A stretch of DNA of 38,066 bases, from NCBI GenBank assembly GCA_016789495.1, contig JAEUOJ010000165.1, positions 1 to 38,066 of the forward strand, in the 5' to 3' direction. The translations under genes and the position numbers were made by a program. The stretch comes from Accumulibacter sp. GTDB lineage: Bacteria; Pseudomonadota; Gammaproteobacteria; Burkholderiales; Rhodocyclaceae. The notes beneath the pieces were generated by a model that ran no database searches, had not been told where the DNA came from, and saw only the letters and a list, made by a program, of their open reading frames with translations. Positions 31,555-38,066 of the stretch are shown here, piece after piece (positions within the stretch are counted from its first letter, which is position 1; every line of letters begins with the position of its first letter).

Positions 31555-34101
31555 TCAGGCACTACCGCCACGCAAGGCGTCGAGCGGTGATTGCCGCAAC
31601 AGACGGCTGGCAGCAAACCAGCCGGCGGCGATGATCATCGCCGCACCAACCACCGCCGCCGTCGGCGGTAGCCACCAGTCGATGACCACTTCGAACTTGA
31701 AGATCTGGTAGGCGAGAAACTGCCCCAAAGCCAACGCCGCCAACGCGGCCAGCAAGCCGGAGAGGGCGCCGACAGCGGCGAATTCGGCGAGCAGCGCCCG
31801 CCGCAATTGTTGGCGACGCGCACCGAGGGCACGCATCACCGCCAATTCGTAGCGTCGTTCGTCAGCCGCCGACGCCAACGCCGCGTAGAGCACGACCACG
31901 CCTGCAGCGACGGTGAACAGAAAGATGAATTCCATCGCCCGTGCCACTTGTTCCATGATCGCCTGCAGTTGACGGAGAATCGCCGCCACGTCGATCACCG
32001 TCAGGTTCGGAAATTTGCCGACCAGCGTATTGACCAACCCGGCACTCTCCGGCGACAGATACAAACTGGTGATCCAGCTGGCCGGATACCCGTCGAGCAC
32101 CGCTGGTGGCGTCAGCACGAAGAAATTTGGACGCATGGTGTCCCAGTTGACCTGCCGCAAGCCGACGACGCGCAGGACGATCGTTTCGGCGGCAATGACG
32201 AATTCCAAACGATCGCCCACCCGCAAACCCAGGGTCTTGGCCAATCCTTCCTCGACCGAAGCGGCACCCTCGCCGCCCCGGGTCTGCAAATCGGCGGCGG
32301 TAAACCACCGTCCGGCGCGCTGACTGTTGCCTGCGGGCAACTCGCTACGGACCGACAGATTGAATTCACGATCGACCAGGCGTTGCGCCCGTTCGTCGGT
32401 GTAGCTGGCGGCGCTGACCGGGTGATCGTTGATCCGCGTCAGCCGGCCGCGCACCATCGGCGCCAGTTCCGTGCTCAGACCCTGTTCGGCAAGCAGGGCG
32501 CGGAACGGCTCGACCTGCTCTGGCTGAATATTGATCACGAACCGGTTTGGCGCGTCCGCCGGCACCGCCCGGCGCCACGATTCGATCAGATTGTCGCGAA
32601 TCACGGTCAACAGCAGCAGGGCCATGAACCCAAGCGCCAAGGCGACGATCTGCACCACGCTGACCGTCGCCCTCCGTTCGAGACTGGCCAGACCGTAACG
32701 CCAGCCGACCCCAGCGCCGCTTGCGCTCGGGATACTCCGGCTGCCGCGCATAGCGGCCGCCAGCCGAACCGCGCCTCGCGCCAGCAAGGCAAAGATCAGT
32801 AAGGCGGCGCTGAAGGCGACGATGATCCAGGCGCCGAGCTCGATTTCCCCCGCCACCCAGAACATTAGCGATGCCAATGCCAGAAAACCCAGCAGATACG
32901 CGCTGATCGAACCCCTGTGCGCTGTACCCAGTTCGCGACGCAGCACGCGCAAGGTGGAGACGTTCTTCAATTGCAGCAACGGCGGCACCGCAAAACCGAA
33001 CAGCAGCCAAAAACCGATCGCCACCCCCTGAAACGCCGGCCAAAGGCTGGGCAAAGGCAGTGGCGCGGCCAACAGGTGCGCTAGCCAGGCATTCAACACG
33101 AAATGGGCCACAAAACCGATCAGGCAGCCAAGCACCGCCGCCAGCACGCCGAGAACGGCAAACTGTATCAGGCACAACCGCAACAACATCCCCTGCGTCG
33201 CGCCAAGACAACGCATGACCGCAAATGGATCGAGATGGCGCTGCACATAACGGCGAGTTGCCAAGGCCATGGCCACCGCGGCCAGGACGACGGTCAATAA
33301 AGCCGACAAGCCAAGGAATTTATTGGCCCGGTCGAGCGCGCTGCGGATTTCCGGGCGACCATTTTGCGGATCCTCGATCCGCTCTCCGCGCTGCAATCGC
33401 TGCTCCACCGCCGCCTGAAAACGTTTGACCACCGGCAACTCCCCGGCCAACAACAGCCGGTAGGCTACTCGACTGCCGGTCTGCAGCAAGCCTGTTTTCG
33501 GCAAATCGTCCAGGTGCATCAGCAAACGCGGCGCGACACTGAAGAAATTGATTCCCCGATCCGGCTCCAGGGTCAGAATGGCGCTCACTCGCAGGACCGA
33601 GTTGCCGACGTTCAGCCGCTGCCCGACGCTCGCTGCCAACGCCACCGCCAGCCGCTCGTCGATCCATACCGTCCCGGGTTCGGGAACACCGGTTGCCAGA
33701 GCATCCGGGGCATTTAACGCCGGCGCGATGCGTAAGGCGCCTCGCAGTGGATAACCCGGGCCGACCGCTTTGATCTCAGCCAATTGTGCCCGTTGCGCCT
33801 CGTCTTTGCCATGACTGACCATACTCGGAAAAGTACGGGTGTCCACCAATTGCAGACCAGCGGCGTGCGCTTCGGCAGTCAATGACTCCGGCCACGGATG
33901 ATCGGCCACCAGCAGCAAATCGGCGCCGAGCAATTGGTGCGATTCACGATCGAGCGCCTGCCGCACTCGATCGGCGAAAAACCCGACCGCAGTCATCGCC
34001 GCGACGGCGATGACTACCGCGACGACCAGCAAGCGCAATTCGCCCGCGCGCGCATCACGACGCAGCATCCGCCAGGAGAAAGAAAAAGAGCGCGCCAGCA
34101 T
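31555..34101 (-). CDS. ABC transporter permease, FtsX-like (YbbP-type)
   Basis: An 848-residue membrane protein with two FtsX-like repeats separated by periplasmic domains. TM segments: LRLLVVAVVIAVAAMTAVGF near the start, then LSALLTVVLAAVAMALAT, a cluster around FAVLGVLAAVLGCLIGFV, mid-protein helices, and a C-terminal set ending AAVVGAAMIIAAGWFAASRLL and SPLDALRG. The arrangement matches the YbbP-type permease, whose ATPase partner (YbbA) is not in this window. ATG 34101 chosen, giving MLARSFSFSWRMLRRDARAGE; a GTG at 34128 is an alternative. Probable role in exporting or extracting a lipid or lipoprotein from the inner membrane (inference). Confidence 0.9.
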   Translation of the reverse strand: MLARSFSFSWRMLRRDARAGELRLLVVAVVIAVAAMTAVGFFADRVRQALDRESHQLLGADLLLVADHPWPESLTAEAHAAGLQLVDTRTFPSMVSHGKDEAQRAQLAEIKAVGPGYPLRGALRIAPALNAPDALATGVPEPGTVWIDERLAVALAASVGQRLNVGNSVLRVSAILTLEPDRGINFFSVAPRLLMHLDDLPKTGLLQTGSRVAYRLLLAGELPVVKRFQAAVEQRLQRGERIEDPQNGRPEIRSALDRANKFLGLSALLTVVLAAVAMALATRRYVQRHLDPFAVMRCLGATQGMLLRLCLIQFAVLGVLAAVLGCLIGFVAHFVLNAWLAHLLAAPLPLPSLWPAFQGVAIGFWLLFGFAVPPLLQLKNVSTLRVLRRELGTAHRGSISAYLLGFLALASLMFWVAGEIELGAWIIVAFSAALLIFALLARGAVRLAAAMRGSRSIPSASGAGVGWRYGLASLERRATVSVVQIVALALGFMALLLLTVIRDNLIESWRRAVPADAPNRFVINIQPEQVEPFRALLAEQGLSTELAPMVRGRLTRINDHPVSAASYTDERAQRLVDREFNLSVRSELPAGNSQRAGRWFTAADLQTRGGEGAASVEEGLAKTLGLRVGDRLEFVIAAETIVLRVVGLRQVNWDTMRPNFFVLTPPAVLDGYPASWITSLYLSPESAGLVNTLVGKFPNLTVIDVAAILRQLQAIMEQVARAMEFIFLFTVAAGVVVLYAALASAADERRYELAVMRALGARRQQLRRALLAEFAAVGALSGLLAALAALALGQFLAYQIFKFEVVIDWWLPPTAAVVGAAMIIAAGWFAASRLLRQSPLDALRGGSA

Positions 34102-34217
34102 GAGCAGCAAGCCTCGCCTATTCAGCACGGCGGCTGCGGCCAGCGGCGTGAGCGATCGTCACTCATCCGTGGTTGGCAAACCGATTCAGCCAAGCAAGCA
34201 GCGAGATCGACTGTTGC

Positions 34218-35456
34218 TCAAGGGTTGAGCAACAAACCCAGTCGCCGTGCCAGCCAGGCGGTAGTCGGCGCCTGAATCAGGATGGTCATCAACACAGCAA
34301 CGAAGGTGACCGAGGCGATCATCTCGGCTCCCGGAGCTTTCATGCCGAGCAGCAGACCAGCCAAAGCCGCGGGAATGACTCCGGTCTCGCGAGTCCAGCA
34401 CATGAACAGCAACTCCTTCAGGCTCCAGCGGCTGCGCCGATCAGGCCCGGCGCAGAGAAATACCGTCAGCGGACGGGCAACCAGCATCATCACCGCAACC
34501 ACTGCCGCGCCACCGACCAAATATTTGTTCATCAGAGCGAAATCGACCTGGGCGCCGAGCAGGATGAAGATGAACATGCGCATGATCAAGGCGGTGGTGG
34601 TGATGAATTCCTCGAGCCGCTGGTGTTCGACTTCATCCATTTTGAAGCCGAAGGCGTCTTGGTTGCCGAGGATGATCCCGAAAACGAACACCGCCATGAA
34701 ACCGCTGGCGCTGAGACTGTCCGCCTCCATGTAAGCGCCGATGACCGCCATCAGAGTGACCAACGGTGCGTATTCGACCAGAAAATCGTACTTGTCGTGA
34801 CCAATCAGAAACGCTGCCGCATAACCAAGAATGCCACCGACCAAAATGCCGAGTCCAGCCTGTTTGCACAGCTCAAAAGCCGAGTGCCCCAGCGAAAAGG
34901 TTTCTGAGCCCATGGCCACGCCAAGGATGGTGAAAGTGACGATGGCGCCCATCGCATCGTTGAAAGCCGATTCGCTCATCACCGTCTGCGCCACACGATC
35001 CTTGATCGGCACTTGCTTGAAAATCGGCACCAGCGTCGCCGGATCGGTAGAAGCGATACACGCGCCGAGCAGCATGGCGACGATCAGCGGTACCTCCAAG
35101 AAGTAGTAGGCGGCCAATCCGGTGATCGTCGCGGTGATCAGCACGCCGATCGTCGAGATGACGACAATGGTGATCCAGACTTGCTTGAGAACCTTCAAAC
35201 GCAGCGAGGCGCCACCATCAAACAAGATATAACACGAGCCAAAAATCAGAATCACCTGGTTCAATGCCGAGTCCGCCTTGATATCGACTAGGCCGGCCAC
35301 TGCCGGGCCAACGGCGATGCCAATCAGCAGCAGCACCGCAACATCCGGCATTTTCAGCCTCTTGGCCAGCAAGGCTGCCAACATGCCGAAAGCGAGCACG
35401 ACACCAAAGACGATCAGCACATGTTTTGCGGTTTCAATGGCAGCATTGGCTTCCAT
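34218..35456 (-). CDS. cation:proton antiporter (CPA1/NhaP-like)
   Basis: A 412-residue integral membrane protein with about 12 hydrophobic segments. Motifs: CIASTDPATLVPIF and SESAFNDAMGAIVTF, i.e. the Asp-containing core helices of sodium/proton antiporters; LLGAQVDFALM and CWTRETGVIPAALAGLLLG follow. It exchanges Na+ or K+ for H+ at the inner membrane. ATG 35456. It lies upstream of the permease in the same direction with a 116-base gap; a functional link is not evident. No C-terminal TrkA-type regulatory domain, so shorter than Kef-type proteins. Confidence 0.9.
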   Translation of the reverse strand: MEANAAIETAKHVLIVFGVVLAFGMLAALLAKRLKMPDVAVLLLIGIAVGPAVAGLVDIKADSALNQVILIFGSCYILFDGGASLRLKVLKQVWITIVVISTIGVLITATITGLAAYYFLEVPLIVAMLLGACIASTDPATLVPIFKQVPIKDRVAQTVMSESAFNDAMGAIVTFTILGVAMGSETFSLGHSAFELCKQAGLGILVGGILGYAAAFLIGHDKYDFLVEYAPLVTLMAVIGAYMEADSLSASGFMAVFVFGIILGNQDAFGFKMDEVEHQRLEEFITTTALIMRMFIFILLGAQVDFALMNKYLVGGAAVVAVMMLVARPLTVFLCAGPDRRSRWSLKELLFMCWTRETGVIPAALAGLLLGMKAPGAEMIASVTFVAVLMTILIQAPTTAWLARRLGLLLNP

Positions 35457-35889
35457 GAGAACTCCGGGAAAGGGTTGCGGCGACTACTGGCCGCTAGAAA
35501 ATGAGTAGGATATTGGCTTACTCGGCAAAGCCTGGATCTGAACAGAAATCGGCAAGGAAGTGAAGCGTGACTTCGCAGTTGCCGTCGAACAGGGTGAAGT
35601 AACTTTTTCGGCAAGTGTGGCCGATTGCTTGCGAACGACGATCGATGTATTCGTCAACAAGGCAAGTCCTTTACAATCACGTCCTGCTGTACCGGATAGC
35701 CGGACACAGTGAATAGCGACAGATCTTCGACGCGGAACCCCTGGACTTGTCTTTCTGGTCGAACGGGGTGCACAGCCAACCCGAGTCCGCGGAGAGACAA
35801 GAAAGACGCCGGACCATCGAGGGTGGTCCTTTTACGCCAAGCTGCATCGATCCGGTGTTCAGCGGGCTCATCAACTGAAAGGAGCAGAC
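35457..35889. other. intergenic region between antiporter and acyl-CoA synthetase
   Basis: About 430 bases between divergent genes, so promoters of both should be here. A TACAAT at 35672-35677 is a possible plus-strand -10; no clear -35. AAAGGAG at 35878-35884 is the ribosome site of the synthetase gene. No gene recognised. Confidence 0.4.
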
Positions 35890-37563
35890 ATGTCATATTC
35901 GGCTTTCGTGCAAGCGCGCGATTTTCTGCAAGCTCATCGCACCGATTACGAAACGGCGTATCGTGATTTCAAGTGGCCACAGCTCAATGAATTCAACTGG
36001 GCGCTCGATTACTTCGATGTGATGGCGGCCAACAACGACCGGCTGGCGCTATGGGTGGTCAATGAAGACGGTTCGGAGCAGAAGATGTCGTACGCCCAGA
36101 TGTCGAAGCGCTCGAATCAAGTGGCCAATTGGCTGCGAGGGCTGGGAGTCAAACGAGGTGACCGGATCCTGATGATGCTCGGTAACGAGGTGTCGTTGTG
36201 GGACACCATGCTCGCTTCGATCAAACTAGGGGCGGTACTCACACCCGCCACCACCCTGCTCGCTCCCGATGACCTCCGCGACCGCATCGACCGCGGCCAG
36301 GTGCGGCACGTGATCATCGGTCACGTGCACGCCGAAAAATTCGCGAACCTGCCGGGAGACTATTCGCGAGTCACCGTTGGCGGCGCTGTCCCCGGCTGGC
36401 AGCAACTCGAAAAAGCCTATCTCGAAGCTGAAGAGTTTCAGCCAGATGGCACGACCCTGGCCACCGACCCGCAACTGCTCTATTTCACCTCCGGAACCAC
36501 TTCCAAACCGAAGCTGGTGTTGCACAGCCAACAGAGCTACCCGGTTGGCCACTTGTCGACGATGTACTGGCTAGGCCTACAACCCGGGGACGTGCATTGG
36601 AACATCAGTTCTCCAGGGTGGGCCAAACATGCCTGGAGCTGCTTTTTCGCCCCGTGGAACGCTGGCGCGACGATCTTCATATTTAACTACAGTCGCTTCA
36701 CCGGCGCGGCGATCCTCGAAACGCTGGTTCGCTGCGAGGTGACCACGCTCTGCGCGCCGCCGACCGTCTGGCGGATGCTGATCCAGGAAGATCTCGGCAA
36801 GTACCCGGTCAAACTTCGGGAACTGATCGGCGCCGGTGAGCCGCTCAACCCGGAAGTAATCGACCAGGTCAAGAACGCCTGGGGCATCACGCTTCGCGAT
36901 GGTTTTGGACAAACCGAAACCACCGCTCAAGTTGGCAATTCGCCCGGGCAAGCGGTCAAGCTCGGTTCGATGGGCCGGCCGATGCCTGGGTACCAGGTTC
37001 GCCTGGTCGACGCCGATGGCAACGTCGCTGACGAAGGCGAAATCTGTCTCGACCTGAGCAGTCGACCGATAGGCCTGATGATCGCCTACGCCGACGATCC
37101 GGAAAAAACCGACGAAGTGATGCGTGACGGTTTCTACCACACTGGCGACACCGCTTCGATTGACGCCGATGGTTACATCACCTACGTCGGTCGTGCCGAC
37201 GACGTGTTCAAAGCCTCGGATTACCGGATCAGCCCGTTCGAACTGGAAAGCGTACTGATCGAACACGAAGCGGTCGCCGAAGCCGCCGTCGTCCCAAGTC
37301 CCGATCCGCTACGGTTGGCGGTGCCGAAGGCGTTCCTGACCCTGCGGGCGGGTTTTCAGCCTGGACCGGAACTGGCTCGCGATATTTTCATTTTCCTGCG
37401 CAGTCACTTGTCGCCCTACAAGCGCATTCGCCGGCTCGAATTCGGCGAATTGCCGAAAACCATTTCCGGCAAGATCAGGCGTGTCGAATTGCGTAAAGGC
37501 GAACAGGACAAGGGCGCCAACCGCGGCAGCCTGGAATTCTACGAGGACGATTTCCAGTACTGA
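35890..37563 (+). CDS. AMP-forming acyl-CoA synthetase
   Basis: A 557-residue member of the ANL superfamily, which activates a carboxylic acid to acyl-AMP and then acyl-CoA. Motifs: YFTSGTTSKPKLV (P-loop-like A3), GLRDGFGQTETTAQVG-like A5 region (LRDGFGQTETT), YHTGDTASIDADGYITYVGRADDVFKASDYRI (A7-A8), and PKTISGKIRR with the catalytic Lys near residue 530. The sequence resembles medium-chain or acetyl/benzoate-type synthetases, but the substrate cannot be read from motifs alone. ATG 35890, with AAAGGAG 5 bases before. Confidence 0.92.
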   Translation: MSYSAFVQARDFLQAHRTDYETAYRDFKWPQLNEFNWALDYFDVMAANNDRLALWVVNEDGSEQKMSYAQMSKRSNQVANWLRGLGVKRGDRILMMLGNEVSLWDTMLASIKLGAVLTPATTLLAPDDLRDRIDRGQVRHVIIGHVHAEKFANLPGDYSRVTVGGAVPGWQQLEKAYLEAEEFQPDGTTLATDPQLLYFTSGTTSKPKLVLHSQQSYPVGHLSTMYWLGLQPGDVHWNISSPGWAKHAWSCFFAPWNAGATIFIFNYSRFTGAAILETLVRCEVTTLCAPPTVWRMLIQEDLGKYPVKLRELIGAGEPLNPEVIDQVKNAWGITLRDGFGQTETTAQVGNSPGQAVKLGSMGRPMPGYQVRLVDADGNVADEGEICLDLSSRPIGLMIAYADDPEKTDEVMRDGFYHTGDTASIDADGYITYVGRADDVFKASDYRISPFELESVLIEHEAVAEAAVVPSPDPLRLAVPKAFLTLRAGFQPGPELARDIFIFLRSHLSPYKRIRRLEFGELPKTISGKIRRVELRKGEQDKGANRGSLEFYEDDFQY

Positions 37564-37581
37564 GCAAGCCGACTTTCACGG

Positions 37582-37632
37582 CGGCGCCCTTCCGGCGCCG
37601 ATGACGATGCACCAGCCGCCTGCGGGCGGCTG
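37582..37632 (+). terminator. two GC-rich hairpins after the acyl-CoA synthetase gene
   Basis: Stem 1: CGGCGCC at 37582-37588 with GGCGCCG at 37594-37600. Stem 2: CAGCCGCC at 37613-37620 with GGCGGCTG at 37625-37632, loop TGCG, followed by TGTCATTT. Likely a transcription terminator, though the T-tract is weak. Confidence 0.5.
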
Positions 37633-37730
37633 TGTCATTTGAGCATACGGCTTGTCAATGACTGACCTACAATCCTTAAACCAGAGACTAAAAGATCGCC
37701 ATTCCGGCCTTGCTTGGACCGAGACTTGCC

Positions 37731-38066
37731 ATGCGCCATTTTTACTTCTTGCTTTTCATCGTTGCCTGGTTTGGTCTGTTCGGTCGGGCATCGATTGCCG
37801 AGGAAAAGGCTCAGATGATCGATACCGCCGCCGAACTGCAAGCCGCAATGGAGGACGTCAACGCCACCTTGCGTCCTGGACCGCAGGATATCGACGTTGT
37901 CAGCCAGGCGCGGCTGAAATTACCGATAAATTTCGCTTTCGTTCCCGCTGCGGCGGCGACCCGTTTATTGACCGCTTTTGGCAACCGCCCGGGAAATGAT
38001 CTGGTTGGTTTGGTCGTTCCGAGCAATGGCGATGACTGGTTGCTGGTCATCCGCTATATCGCCTCC
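37731..38066 (+). CDS. DUF2167 membrane protein, N-terminal part (continues past window)
   Basis: Open frame from ATG 37731 to the window end, 112 codons without a stop. A signal peptide-like start (FYFLLFIVAWFGLFGRASIA) is followed by a mature part: RPGPQDIDVVSQARLKLPIN, FAFVPAAAATRLLTAFGNRP, LVGLVVPSNGDDWLLVIRYI. This pattern of a strand ending in Leu-Pro, an 'FxFxP' helix start and a 'GLVxP' strand is typical of the DUF2167 family of membrane-anchored proteins with unknown function. The 3' part, including the C-terminal membrane segment, is outside the window. Confidence 0.8.
   Translation, partial: MRHFYFLLFIVAWFGLFGRASIAEEKAQMIDTAAELQAAMEDVNATLRPGPQDIDVVSQARLKLPINFAFVPAAAATRLLTAFGNRPGNDLVGLVVPSNGDDWLLVIRYIAS

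Noticed and set aside
1-38066. CRISPR array, tRNA or rRNA genes.
   Set aside because: No regularly spaced repeats and no tRNA or rRNA-like segments noticed on either strand while reading; a covariance-model search could still find a small RNA.

Overview
The window is GC-rich bacterial chromosome. Gene content suggests a betaproteobacterium, most likely Rhodocyclales (Accumulibacter-like): a PEP-CTERM protein remnant, a MocR regulator divergent from a DUF2917-like gene, a large hybrid-kinase/CheB-CheR cluster, and a Methanosarcina-type serC next to serA. This placement is inference from gene families, not a measured phylogeny.

Layout. (1) 1-1676: the 3' end of rtcB (RNA ligase), a 64-residue protein of unknown function, and a 315-residue protein carrying an EEIQSDW motif known from phage/plasmid polyvalent proteins. 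(2) 2100-8236: a tight four-gene operon encoding DUF4062 plus a degenerate STAND-like domain, a MoxR AAA+ ATPase, a vWA protein, and an 889-residue protein. The last has a VMAP-like N-terminus, two DUF4071/deoxyribosyltransferase-like domains and a C-terminal FGE/C-type-lectin domain. The set matches the vWA-MoxR-VMAP ternary conflict systems. The last ~25 codons of the lectin domain look like the variable region of a diversity-generating retroelement (DGR): a run of NNC codons at surface positions, followed just after the stop codon by a GC-rich hairpin with no T-tract. No reverse transcriptase or template repeat lies in the window. (3) 8389-14358: a mobile and toxin-antitoxin island with two parDE pairs, a serine recombinase, an imperfect ~217-bp direct repeat, a decayed IS3 element, a group II intron 3' end, a PEP-CTERM remnant, a truncated HigA-like antitoxin, a Phd/VapC pair and a frameshifted DUF433 antitoxin.

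(4) 14742-17003: a MocR-type regulator and a divergent DUF2917-like gene. (5) 17326-17924: a deletion scar joining the start of a cstA/btsT gene to the end of a CobW/YjiA GTPase gene. (6) 18104-27346, all minus strand: a CHASE-domain kinase, a large HAMP-GAF hybrid kinase with three receiver-like domains, a CheB-CheR fusion and a second hybrid kinase. The last three are translationally packed and probably form one signalling pathway. (7) 27965-38066: housekeeping genes: serC and serA with a strong bidirectional terminator, a SixA-Nudix fusion, an FtsX-type permease, a CPA-type cation/proton antiporter, an AMP-forming acyl-CoA synthetase, and the start of a DUF2167 membrane protein.

No tRNA, rRNA or CRISPR array was seen. 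The most notable signal is the putative DGR-diversified sensor inside the ternary conflict operon.
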